Notes under the pieces: generated by a model
Seen by the model: only the letters and a program-made list of their open reading frames with translations
Database searches by the model: none
What the model was told of the DNA's origin: nothing
NCBI GenBank assembly: GCA_910578345.1
Contig: CAJTRA010000015.1
Location: 18,095 to 82,094, forward strand
Direction: 5' to 3'
Length of the DNA stretch: 64,000 nucleotides
DNA from: an uncultured Lachnospiraceae bacterium
Lineage (GTDB): Bacteria; Bacillota; Clostridia; Lachnospirales; Lachnospiraceae
In this document: one piece after another, positions 35,271 through 43,695 of the stretch
Position numbering within the stretch: the first letter of the stretch is position 1
How the letters are laid out: every line of letters begins with the position of its first letter
Position numbers and translations under genes: made by a program

Positions 35271-36116
35271 TCAGGAGACAAATTCCCGGTATTCTTCCCG
35301 CAGCTTGGTCGTCAGCCTCTCGATCTCGTGATAATATGGCGCGTCATTTCCCGCCGTGCTGCTTCCCTCCTCCTTGAACACCTGCAGCGTAAAGAGCATC
35401 CGGTTCTCATCTGTCGCCTCGAACTGTCCCGCTGTCTGCTCGATCCGCCGCTCCACCTGCAAAGATGCGTTATGGTACTGCGGATGATCCGCAATAAAAG
35501 CGACGTATTCTTTATCCTGACTATACATACGCACAGAGGCCAGATACAGCGCAAGGCTCTCCTTCGCCCCGTCCGTCTCATAGGCCTGCCGGAATCTTTC
35601 AGCCGCCTGCCGGAACATAAACAGTTTCGCGTAAGCGACTCCCATGTTGTGCAGGATCCCTGATGAAAGCTGCTTATCCGTATCCGTCATCTGCACAAGC
35701 AAGGCATAATACTGTTTCAGGGCGCCGTAATATTTTCTGTTCTGCAGCATATAATCTGCCTTGGCTTTCTTCCTCTCGTAAGGGTTCAGTCCTTCGCTTC
35801 CCCGAATCAATTCTTCTGCCCTGGCAACCACCTCTGCCGGATAAAGATTGACATACTCTAATATGATACCCGCAAAAGCGGCGGTAGAACCATTTTGGTT
35901 CAGCAGCGAATACAGCGCATGGGCTAACTGATTCAGACCGCACTGTTCATCCAGCCACCGCACCAGATCCTTCTGCATAATCTCCGGATCCAGCATTTCT
36001 GCTTTCTCCACCAGAAGATAACACAACTCCTCCACAGAATACAAGTTAATATAGAATTTCTCCACAAAATAAGGTTTCTCGGCATACTTGCCAGTACCCA
36101 GTATGATCTGTCCCAT
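35271..36116 (-). CDS. TPR-like repeat protein of unknown function
   Basis: A 281-residue soluble protein. From about 60 on it is made of helical pairs; the clearest TPR-like unit is ILHNMGVAYAKLFMFRQAAERFRQAYETDG (about 155-185, quoted here in parts: GVAYAKLFMFRQAAERF). No signal or membrane segment. TPR proteins hold other proteins together. The start at 36116 was chosen for GAGGA 8 bases upstream and because it leaves a 25-base gap after the Hsp70-like gene; an upstream ATG at 36176 would overlap that gene by 35 bases. Part of the four-gene cluster. Confidence 0.75.
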   Translation of the reverse strand: MGQIILGTGKYAEKPYFVEKFYINLYSVEELCYLLVEKAEMLDPEIMQKDLVRWLDEQCGLNQLAHALYSLLNQNGSTAAFAGIILEYVNLYPAEVVARAEELIRGSEGLNPYERKKAKADYMLQNRKYYGALKQYYALLVQMTDTDKQLSSGILHNMGVAYAKLFMFRQAAERFRQAYETDGAKESLALYLASVRMYSQDKEYVAFIADHPQYHNASLQVERRIEQTAGQFEATDENRMLFTLQVFKEEGSSTAGNDAPYYHEIERLTTKLREEYREFVS

Positions 36117-36141
36117 CTCTTTTGTTCCTCTACCGTCTTTC

Positions 36142-37452
36142 TCATATCCCAAAGGCTTCTTCCCAGACTCTTCCACTAGGAAGAAACAACTCGCCGAATC
36201 CCAGATCCGTCACCTTGACAAGCACCTGATCCGGCGCGCCCATTCTCATTTCCATATGATATCTCGTAAACGGCGCCCTGCCGCCCCCGTCGTCTGACAG
36301 AGAAATTACCTTCGTCTCGATATTCTTTCCATTGAGGGGCGTGATCACAAACTGCAGCTCCTTTTCTTTCGTCAGAAGAAAATCACACTCCTTATAGGAT
36401 TCATACCAGTTCTGTCCTGCATCCAACAGGGCATAATAAGACTCCTTCCCCCGTCGCACCACATTCATGCCTATATTAGCTTTCAGCATATCCCGTCCCA
36501 GGAAAATATGACGCCTGCCCTCCTCACTCGGTTCCAGTTTCTCTAAAAGCCCATAGCAGGCTCCCCTACTAAATAGATTATTTCCTTGAAAAACTCTCCT
36601 ATTATGGCAGAGAAATTGCAAGGATCTCTCCTGCCATCCGGACTTAAATCCATCTCCCAAAAGATACACGGACGATATGAATCTTCCTTCACACACAGCC
36701 TGCACAATCCCTAGGAACCGCTCGTCTGCCAGAAGATAGGCATCCTGCCTGATCTTCTCCTCCTCTGTCTCATCAGGAATTACCAGCGTCTCATAGGTCT
36801 GTTCTTCAATCAGGACGACGACCGGCGTCGTGCGCTTATTACATTCCATCCGGTAAAGTTTCAATCTTCTTCCGTCATGCTCACAGGCCATCACCTGATG
36901 ATACCACAACTCAAGCGGCTGATGAAGCATGAAAGAATAGAAACTCTCCGTATGACTTTGGAAATAGATGTGAGATGTTTTAAACCCCAGATTTGCTGAG
37001 GCAAGCGAGAGGATCTCCACCATTCTGTCATCCAGTTCATCCACCGTGAACATGATCGCATCCATCTTCTCTATGGGCGCTATGAAGTTCATCAACGCCA
37101 TGCTCCGTTTCACAAAAAGCGTAAGCAGTGCCACTGGATCAAAAACTTCCCCATCCAGTTCGATTTCGTCTCCCTTCCTGGCGGCCATAAGAATGCCGTC
37201 TACCGGAAACATGTCTTCCGCGTCCGCATACTTTACGGCATCCTTACCATAATACCATTGATTGACGCCCTTTCGTTTACATAACATGGTCGGAATATTA
37301 TACTGTTTCGTGCCTACCACCGTCGCCACAGTATCTACATCCTCCTGGCCATAAATGCAATAGCTGATCTGGGAATACCACTCTCCCAGATCATACCCCA
37401 CAAGCACACTTCCCTTATGCAGTTTGTTCCCTTCTCTCCGATCTAAGAACAT
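36142..37452 (-). CDS. Degenerate Hsp70/actin-fold protein (DUF5716-like)
   Basis: A 436-residue protein whose N-terminal 330 residues look like an Hsp70-type nucleotide-binding fold. VLVGYDLGEWYSQISY (about 17-32) resembles the phosphate-1 loop (GIDLGTTxS); MDAIMFTVDELDDRMVEIL..HIYFQSHTESFYSF resembles the segment ending in the EPTAA-type helix; SSVYLLGDGF resembles the adenosine motif; and FSRGACYGLL resembles the GAAY/GAA helix. The phosphate-2 motif DLGGGT is not found; VMACEHDGRRLKLYRM stands in that place. The remaining C-terminal part is beta-rich. I recall this as a clostridial family of unknown function (DUF5716), unchecked. A pseudo-chaperone or nucleotide switch is the inference. 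GGGAGG precedes the ATG. Confidence 0.75.
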   Translation of the reverse strand: MFLDRREGNKLHKGSVLVGYDLGEWYSQISYCIYGQEDVDTVATVVGTKQYNIPTMLCKRKGVNQWYYGKDAVKYADAEDMFPVDGILMAARKGDEIELDGEVFDPVALLTLFVKRSMALMNFIAPIEKMDAIMFTVDELDDRMVEILSLASANLGFKTSHIYFQSHTESFYSFMLHQPLELWYHQVMACEHDGRRLKLYRMECNKRTTPVVVLIEEQTYETLVIPDETEEEKIRQDAYLLADERFLGIVQAVCEGRFISSVYLLGDGFKSGWQERSLQFLCHNRRVFQGNNLFSRGACYGLLEKLEPSEEGRRHIFLGRDMLKANIGMNVVRRGKESYYALLDAGQNWYESYKECDFLLTKEKELQFVITPLNGKNIETKVISLSDDGGGRAPFTRYHMEMRMGAPDQVLVKVTDLGFGELFLPSGRVWEEAFGI

Positions 37453-37565
37453 ACTTGCACCTCCCTATCTGTTCCGGCGTAAATTTCCGTAACCGTTCAG
37501 TCTTACACAAAATGCTCCAAAGCCGCATTCTGACGCTTTCCCGCTACCGCCAGATCCTTTCAGGA

Positions 37566-40500
37566 TCAGCGCAGCCGAAACAGATTCTCTACCACAAAAT
37601 CCTGTCTATAATACTGTTGGAGCAGATCGTTCACCGTGTCATAATCATGCAGTGTCTTTCCGATCATAATATCATTGAGCACTGTAAAGCGACTCTCGAA
37701 ATCCTCCGGCTCGATCTCACTTGCTGTAATACTATTGCTTCTGGTCGGCTGTGAACTGTTTCCCGATTCCTCGGTGATATAGTATTGGAGACGCTCTCCG
37801 AAGAAAAGAACGAACTCCTTAACACAGATCCCCGCAAACATATCGCGCATTTCTTCCGTGCAGTATTCACTCTCCGGGCTTCCTTCATCCTGGATCATAT
37901 AATGGATCATCGCTCTGCATCCTGGAGCCGCCCGGTACTCAATCAGCGTCTTATCCTGGTATTCATCCATCTGTGGAATAAACCCCTGGTAGTCTTTATA
38001 GAGCGGCAGCACGATCCGCTCAGCCAGAAGATCCCTCAGAAAGGCGCAGCATGTCTGCCTGATGCGGTCATCCTGCTCATGTCTGTTCTCCGCATAATAC
38101 TGCAAAAAGGCCATTTTGCATACCCGGTGCATAAACACTTCCTTCTGATACAACTGCATCACGCCCCAGAATATGTACGGATCCGTGATCTGCTCCTTGA
38201 CTGCATAATCATAACAACACTGGGATAGAAACGCCATCCTCAGCTCTTCATTGCCCATACCTTTATTATAAGTGCGGAAGATCTCGATCTTATCCCCCAC
38301 ATGCGCACCGGTATAAAGCATCTGCTCTAACATCCGCTCACAGATCTCATAAGTATTCATGCCAAAAGATTCCGCTGTCTTCCAGATATCCCGCATATCC
38401 TTGATACTCCCACGGAAATATCTGATCAGATAGTCGAGCACATTCTCGTCATATTTCCCTTTCTGTACGACATAGACGAGCACACACGTCATAACCGGAT
38501 CTTCCTGCATCTGTTCCTCTTCCAGCAGTCTGCTGCACAACTTCAGCAGTACTTTGGCATCCATATGATAGGGGCCGCACCGCTGTACCCACTGCCACGC
38601 CTCCTCGTCCAGCTCCCTGATGACCATACACCGCACAGCTTCCCTACGGTCCCTCCGAAAGACGTCTTCCGGCCGAAGTGTCAGCAGATAATCATCCATC
38701 TCCCGCATTCTGTCCTTCGCATAATAGAACCGGACCAACATCATACGGATCTCTTTCTTCACCGGCTCCGCGATCTGGTCGGATGCCGCAAGAAGCAGAA
38801 ACAGATCTACATTATCCTCCTGTATCGTAAATGTCTTCTGATATTCAAAACAGGTATACACTGCGTACCAGAAGTTCTCCCGCATAAAAGGCGAAATCAT
38901 AAGAGCCAGTTTCTCCGGGCCGCACAAGTTCTCGATCTGATAGTCCACGCTCTTCGTATACCGATTGCCTTCCCGGTCTCCCAAAAGGATCTTGCAGTCA
39001 GAATCATAGACCGGAACATAGGCTCTCCCCTCACTCACCGGGTAGACACTTTCCCTGACTCCATAAGGATACACTACGATAGCCTCCGTGATCTTGTCCG
39101 AGAACACCTTGATCTCTTTCATGAAGAGAAGGGTTACAAGCTGCGAAGCGCTCTCCTCATCAATCATGGGCAGACTGATCACATTACGGTACAGATAAGC
39201 CAGATCCTTATTGATCCGGCCATACCGGATCTGTTCGGCCACAAACCGCTCTATGGCGGCGATATAGTTCAGATAGATCTCTGTCATATGTTCCCTGTGC
39301 TGATGCACATAGGCATACAAATACGCCGTGATCTCATAACTTAAGTTGCTCTGATAAGCAAAGTACATGAGCACGATCTTCGGCAGCGGCTCACTGTGGT
39401 CTAGCGGCGCTGACATCATATAATATTCATACAGGCGGGTGATCCGCAGATTCTGCGCCACCCCGGCCTGATACCATTCGAAATAGGCCGGCCCGCTGCA
39501 ATTTCCCTTGATCAGCAGCGTACAGATCGCATGCAGAATATCATTCTGGGGTCTCCTGCTATAACATCCCTTCAGGATACGCAGAACACTTTCTGAATAA
39601 GTCCTCTCCTTCTGTGCCAGATAAACAATCTGCAGGACAATCTCTTCTTTCATAAGATCATGGCGGACAGCATAAGAGAGAACCTGCCGCTCAAATACAT
39701 CCAGTTTCATAAGCATTGCCGGATTCATGCACAGCAGATGCCATGCTTCCAGATAAATCACCGGCGAGGTACAATGATACCGCGACAATTCTTCCAATAG
39801 ATGCCATTTCCGCGCCGGACTCTTACTGTACTCCTCCGACAGATGCATCAGAAGCCAGGCAATCCGCCAGTTTCCCCGGTTACGGACATAAAGCTCTGAG
39901 ATTTCCTCCGCCACCTCATCCACATAACTGTCTTCTCTCCCATAAAGCGTCGTAAGATACAGATAATAGCACCACAGTTCAGGACGCTCCTCCCTTTCCT
40001 GCGCAACCCTGTCTTCATACTTCTCAATCATCCAGCGAGCCTCATGATACCGCTCCTCCGTAAGCAGAATCTGCGCCTGGAACAGCTTTAAAGTGATATC
40101 TTTATCATCGATTGCAACCAGACGGTTTAACAGTCTGTTGCTCTCTGTCATCCACGTTCTGGCGCTGATCTTCTTAAAGCGAAACGATTGGTAATACTCC
40201 ATCAGATCCACTGTGAGTTCCTTTTTCTCCCGATACCACTCCTGCTCTCTTCTGCCAACCCTCCGCCGGATCACCGTAACCGGTATGCGGATGTCGCCAT
40301 GATCTAAGACCAGCGTAATACAGCCATAATTATTTCCGGCATGTAATTTCTCATGGTTTACATAATAGTATAATCGATAGCTATTTCCGAGAAAAGAAGA
40401 TTCCGTTACCTCATCTTCTTCCACCTGAAGAAACTCCCCTTCTGTTCTGATCCCAAAATGCGCATATCCCCAGCCATTACGATTCACAACAAGCGTATAC

Positions 40501-41129
40501 CGCATTTCCTCCGTCGGATCCTCTATTCTGATCTCTGTTTCTTCCGGAATATATTCAATTGGCCTTTTCTTGTTGATCTCCAGAAGAAATTCTTCCACAT
40601 TATGTTCGTTATCGCGAACAGCGCTAAGACCCAGGTAAGCAGCATAATGCTGCTTGTCATTGCCCATGAACGCCCCTGCAAATTCCCTGGAATAGAACAG
40701 CTTCACCGCTTCTTCCCAGTTGCTCTTCGCCAGATTCGTAAAATGAAACAAATTCCTGACATTGCCCAGACTGGAGGAAATCGTCTGTGCTGCGATAGAA
40801 ACAGCAAAGGGAAGATAGTATTCCCCCTGGTTAGAAATGAGATTGAAAGCGCCCTTAATCTCCTCCCCTGGCTCCATCCCATGCGCATCAAACCGGTAGA
40901 AGATCTCATCCTGCGAACCGCTAAACGTGCGAGTGACACATTCCATACGCAGATCAGAGGAAATCACTTGTCCCTCTGTCACCTGACCTGCCGGGCCATA
41001 GACACGAAAGCTGCCCTCCGCCACAGTTCCAGCCTCCATCTCAAGCTGAATCCGCTGGCAGGAAATCTCCAGCGATCCTTTCTCATGAATAAACTTTCCG
41101 TTTAAAATCTCTTCCACTGCCTGACGCAC
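37566..41129 (-). CDS. Very large helical-repeat protein of unknown function (DUF5717-like)
   Basis: A 1187-residue protein. The N-terminal third (about 1-330) is beta-rich, with two sandwich-like parts (QRIQLEMEAGTVAEGSFRVYG; YTLVVNRNGWGYAHFGIRTEG), recalling Ig-like domains of extracellular or chaperone-type proteins. From about 340 the rest is repeated helical hairpins of TPR type (AQILLTEERYHEARWMIEKYED; FERQVLSYAVRHDLMKEEIV). No signal peptide or membrane segment, so it is probably cytoplasmic. The start codon is GTG. It is the first gene of the cluster with its own promoter at 41194-41223. I recall the family as DUF5717; function unknown. Confidence 0.75.
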   Translation of the reverse strand: MRQAVEEILNGKFIHEKGSLEISCQRIQLEMEAGTVAEGSFRVYGPAGQVTEGQVISSDLRMECVTRTFSGSQDEIFYRFDAHGMEPGEEIKGAFNLISNQGEYYLPFAVSIAAQTISSSLGNVRNLFHFTNLAKSNWEEAVKLFYSREFAGAFMGNDKQHYAAYLGLSAVRDNEHNVEEFLLEINKKRPIEYIPEETEIRIEDPTEEMRYTLVVNRNGWGYAHFGIRTEGEFLQVEEDEVTESSFLGNSYRLYYYVNHEKLHAGNNYGCITLVLDHGDIRIPVTVIRRRVGRREQEWYREKKELTVDLMEYYQSFRFKKISARTWMTESNRLLNRLVAIDDKDITLKLFQAQILLTEERYHEARWMIEKYEDRVAQEREERPELWCYYLYLTTLYGREDSYVDEVAEEISELYVRNRGNWRIAWLLMHLSEEYSKSPARKWHLLEELSRYHCTSPVIYLEAWHLLCMNPAMLMKLDVFERQVLSYAVRHDLMKEEIVLQIVYLAQKERTYSESVLRILKGCYSRRPQNDILHAICTLLIKGNCSGPAYFEWYQAGVAQNLRITRLYEYYMMSAPLDHSEPLPKIVLMYFAYQSNLSYEITAYLYAYVHQHREHMTEIYLNYIAAIERFVAEQIRYGRINKDLAYLYRNVISLPMIDEESASQLVTLLFMKEIKVFSDKITEAIVVYPYGVRESVYPVSEGRAYVPVYDSDCKILLGDREGNRYTKSVDYQIENLCGPEKLALMISPFMRENFWYAVYTCFEYQKTFTIQEDNVDLFLLLAASDQIAEPVKKEIRMMLVRFYYAKDRMREMDDYLLTLRPEDVFRRDRREAVRCMVIRELDEEAWQWVQRCGPYHMDAKVLLKLCSRLLEEEQMQEDPVMTCVLVYVVQKGKYDENVLDYLIRYFRGSIKDMRDIWKTAESFGMNTYEICERMLEQMLYTGAHVGDKIEIFRTYNKGMGNEELRMAFLSQCCYDYAVKEQITDPYIFWGVMQLYQKEVFMHRVCKMAFLQYYAENRHEQDDRIRQTCCAFLRDLLAERIVLPLYKDYQGFIPQMDEYQDKTLIEYRAAPGCRAMIHYMIQDEGSPESEYCTEEMRDMFAGICVKEFVLFFGERLQYYITEESGNSSQPTRSNSITASEIEPEDFESRFTVLNDIMIGKTLHDYDTVNDLLQQYYRQDFVVENLFRLR

Positions 41130-41193
41130 GATTCCAGTCTGCCTTTCCAGTAACCGCTGTTCACACCGGCTACCATTCTACATAGTTATTAAA

Positions 41194-41223
41194 ATTATAC
41201 CATTGACCGGGCTGGCTGTGCAA
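41194..41223 (-). promoter_or_regulatory. Promoter of the DUF5717/Hsp70-like cluster
   Basis: On the minus strand TTGCAC (41218-41223), 18-base spacer, TATAAT (41194-41199), 65 bases before the GTG start. This is a sound housekeeping-type promoter and may drive the whole run down to purB and beyond, since no strong terminator was seen between the genes. Confidence 0.68.
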
Positions 41224-41334
41224 TATAAAATCCAGTAACCTCTCTGTCCCGCCGTAAAACATAAGCTGTAAAACCAGTAACCAATCCTCCCTGTGATACA
41301 TACCATATTAGGAAGAGAATACGCGAGGTTTTTT

Positions 41335-42600
41335 ATGGAAGAGCCTGTTTTAAGAAGCACGCAGAATGACAACATCGATCAGGGCAGACTACAGATCAAT
41401 GTCACTGCCAATGTAGGCCTGATTCCCATTCAGAATGCCAGCATAACCATCTCCTATACCGGGGAACCAGACAGTATGATCGAAACATTGACCACCAACT
41501 CCTCTGGACAGACCGAAGCTGTAACCCTCAACGCACCGCCTCTGGAATACAGCCTGACCCCCAATTCGCCCATGCCTTATTCGGAATATACCCTTACAGT
41601 CAACGCACTCGGCTATGAACCCGTCACCATCTCTGGTGTAGAAGTGCTGCCAGAAGTCACAGCCATGCAGAATATTGAGATGGTTCCGACAGAGACGTCT
41701 CAGGAAGAGTCCGAAACGATCGTTATTCCCGATCATACTCTATACGGCGACTACCCGCCCAAAATTCCAGAAGATGAGATCAAACCCATGGACGAATCCG
41801 GCGAGATCGTCTTAAGCCGCGTTGTAATCCCGGAATACATCATCGTTCATGACGGCGTACCCTCCGATTCCACCGCCGGCAACTACTATGTCCGTTACCG
41901 GGACTATATTAAAAATGTGGTCTCCTCAGAAATCTACGCCACCTGGCCTGAGAATGCCATCTATGCCAATACGCTGGCGATCATGTCCTTTACCCTGAAC
42001 AGGGTTTACACGGAATGGTATCGCAATAAAGGCTATAACTTCACTATTACTTCTTCCACCGCCTATGATCAGAAATGGATTTACAGCAGGAACATCTATG
42101 CCAATGTTGACAGACTGGTGGATTCCATCTTCGCCAATTACCTCTCTCGTCCTGGTGTACGCCAGCCAATCTTCACCTCCTACTGCGACGGTAAGAACGT
42201 GACTTGCAATGGCTTAAGCCAGTGGGGATCAAAATACCTGGGCGATGAAGGCTACACACCAATCGAAATCATACGCTATTACTACGGCAGTGATATGTAT
42301 ATCAATACCGCAGTCGCTGTATCCGGCGTTCCTTCCTCCTGGCCCGGCTATAACCTAAGTGTCGGCGCATCCGGCGACAAGGTACTGCAGATTCAGCAGC
42401 AGCTCAACCGCATCGCCCAGAACTATCCGGCAATTCCGCGGATTACCGCCGACGGGATCTACGGTTCCCGCACTGCCAACGCCGTCCGCGTATTCCAGAG
42501 CGTATTTAACCTGCCGCAGTCTGGTATTGTAGATTATCCTACCTGGTATAAGATCTCTGAAGTTTATGTGGGAGTGAGCAGAATTGCGGAGCCGGGATGA
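41335..42600 (+). CDS. SpoIID/LytB-like domain protein with one PG-binding domain (paralogue of 1607-3442)
   Basis: A 421-residue wall-type protein. N-terminal Cna-B/carboxypeptidase-regulatory-like sandwich (about 15-115); SpoIID-like core with NVVSSEIYATWPENAIYAN and CNGLSQWG (about 165-320); one PG_binding_1 module (about 340-410, ITADGIYGSRTANAVRVFQ). It matches the larger protein at 1607-3442 through these parts, including TLNRVYTEWYRNKGY, but lacks the second PG-binding and both LysM modules. No signal peptide. The ATG at 41335 has GAGG 6 bases before; a GTG at 41293 has none. Likely acts on peptidoglycan or spore structures. Confidence 0.85.
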   Translation: MEEPVLRSTQNDNIDQGRLQINVTANVGLIPIQNASITISYTGEPDSMIETLTTNSSGQTEAVTLNAPPLEYSLTPNSPMPYSEYTLTVNALGYEPVTISGVEVLPEVTAMQNIEMVPTETSQEESETIVIPDHTLYGDYPPKIPEDEIKPMDESGEIVLSRVVIPEYIIVHDGVPSDSTAGNYYVRYRDYIKNVVSSEIYATWPENAIYANTLAIMSFTLNRVYTEWYRNKGYNFTITSSTAYDQKWIYSRNIYANVDRLVDSIFANYLSRPGVRQPIFTSYCDGKNVTCNGLSQWGSKYLGDEGYTPIEIIRYYYGSDMYINTAVAVSGVPSSWPGYNLSVGASGDKVLQIQQQLNRIAQNYPAIPRITADGIYGSRTANAVRVFQSVFNLPQSGIVDYPTWYKISEVYVGVSRIAEPG

Positions 42601-42646
42601 GGCCGTAAGGCCGCATCTGAGATCTGAGATCATGCGAGAAAAAGTC

Positions 42647-42676
42647 TTGACAGGAAACCTCTCATAAATCTATACT
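42647..42676 (+). promoter_or_regulatory. Promoter of the ribU leader
   Basis: TTGACA (42647-42652), 18-base spacer, TATACT (42671-42676), about 25 bases ahead of the FMN riboswitch. Confidence 0.75.
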
Positions 42677-42699
42677 GTTATTGACAACCGAATAGCGTT

Positions 42700-42815
42700 A
42701 ATGTCTTCAGGGCAGGGTGAAATTCCCGATCGGCGGTCACAGTCCGCGGGTGCTTTGGCATGGGGTTTGGTGGAATTCCAAAACCGACGGTATAGTCCGG
42801 ATTAAAGAAGGTGTG
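42700..42815 (+). promoter_or_regulatory. FMN riboswitch (RFN element)
   Basis: All conserved blocks are present in order: CAGGGCAGGGTGAAATTCCC, GATCGGCGGT, AGTCCGCG, GGTTTGGTGGAATTCCAAAACC, GACGGTATAGTCCGGAT, AAAGAAGG. It binds FMN. A terminator at 42913-42952 lies between it and the transporter gene, so high FMN should end transcription. A ten-base arm AGGTGTGTTA (42809-42818) pairs perfectly with TAACACACCT (42895-42904), and the same region could pair with GGGTGTTA in the terminator, giving the alternative fold. Confidence 0.95.
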
Positions 42816-42912
42816 TTAGAATCGTCAGTCTTATTCTGACTTTTGTTCTTTGCACTCTTTTTCAATCCGTCTTAGCTTGCTCTGTTGACGAACATAACAC
42901 ACCTGAACTCTG

Positions 42913-42952
42913 ACACCCAGAAGCATTGATCCGCTTTTGGGTGTTAATTTTT
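42913..42952 (+). terminator. Terminator of the FMN riboswitch
   Basis: ACACCCAGAAGC (42913-42924) pairs with GCTTTTGGGTGT (42933-42944), followed by TAATTTTTC. It ends 35 bases before the ribU start. Confidence 0.8.
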
Positions 42953-42986
42953 CAGGGAGTGTGATTCACTCCGGAACGGAGGAGAT

Positions 42987-43649
42987 ATGAACAACCAAAC
43001 CAAAAAACTCACAACTATAGGCATGCTCTGTGCGCTGGCCTACCTTATGGCAGCTGTCTTTCGGATCCCTGTCGTACTTTTCTTACGATATGATCCCAAA
43101 GATATTGTAATTGCAATAGCCGGATTTCTTTTTGGCCCACTCACAGCCGGCTTAACTGCTGTCATCGTCTCACTAACTCAAATGCTTACTGTCAGCAGCA
43201 CCGGCTTTCTGGGTTTTGTCATGAACGTCTTATCCAGTTGCGCCTTTGCCTGTACTGCATCCTTTCTCTACACAAAAAGACGCAGACTATCTGGTGCAGT
43301 CACCGGACTCGTCTGCGGTGTGGTTTGTCAGACCGCTGTCATGCTGCTCTGGAATTATCTGATCGCACCAATCTATATGGGGTACTCCAGAGAAATGGTG
43401 GCCGGACTGCTTCTTCCAGCTTTCCTTCCTTTTAACTTGATCAAAGGCTGCCTGAATGCTGCCGGGGCGATCTTGTTACATAAACCGCTCGTCTCAATTT
43501 TAAGACATACCGATTGGATAGATTCCTCTTCCGATGCAGACAGGCATCGCATCTATGTTCCTATGTTGCTCGCGGCCATCTGCATTATTATACTGTGTAT
43601 TCTTTCAATACTCTTCCATAATGGTAGAGTTTTTACAGAATTCCTTTAA
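42987..43649 (+). CDS. ribU: ECF-type riboflavin transporter substrate-binding subunit RibU
   Basis: A 220-residue integral membrane protein with about six helices. The N-terminal motif KKLTTIGMLCALAYLMAAV and the following VVLFLRYDPKDIVIAIAGFLFGP are typical of RibU S-components, which bind riboflavin and use the shared ECF module (EcfT plus two ATPases, not in this window). The FMN riboswitch upstream settles the vitamin. The C-terminal tail beyond about 170 carries one extra hydrophobic helix (YVPMLLAAICIIILCILSIL). GGAGG precedes the ATG. Confidence 0.94.
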   Translation: MNNQTKKLTTIGMLCALAYLMAAVFRIPVVLFLRYDPKDIVIAIAGFLFGPLTAGLTAVIVSLTQMLTVSSTGFLGFVMNVLSSCAFACTASFLYTKRRRLSGAVTGLVCGVVCQTAVMLLWNYLIAPIYMGYSREMVAGLLLPAFLPFNLIKGCLNAAGAILLHKPLVSILRHTDWIDSSSDADRHRIYVPMLLAAICIIILCILSILFHNGRVFTEFL

Positions 43650-43655
43650 ACAACA

Positions 43656-43677
43656 GGGGCTGTTTAAAAACAGCCCC
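43656..43677. terminator. Hairpin between convergent ribU and htpG
   Basis: GGGGCTGTTT (43656-43665) and AAACAGCCCC (43668-43677) form a near-perfect stem. It lies between two convergent genes. T-runs are short on either side, so strength is uncertain. Confidence 0.6.
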
Positions 43678-43695
43678 CTCTCGCTTACTTCTATT

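Noticed and set aside
42601..42646. Short hairpin GGCC-gtaa-GGCC and repeated ATCTGAGATC after the SpoIID-like gene
   Set aside because: No T-run and too short to call a terminator or a mobile-element end with confidence.
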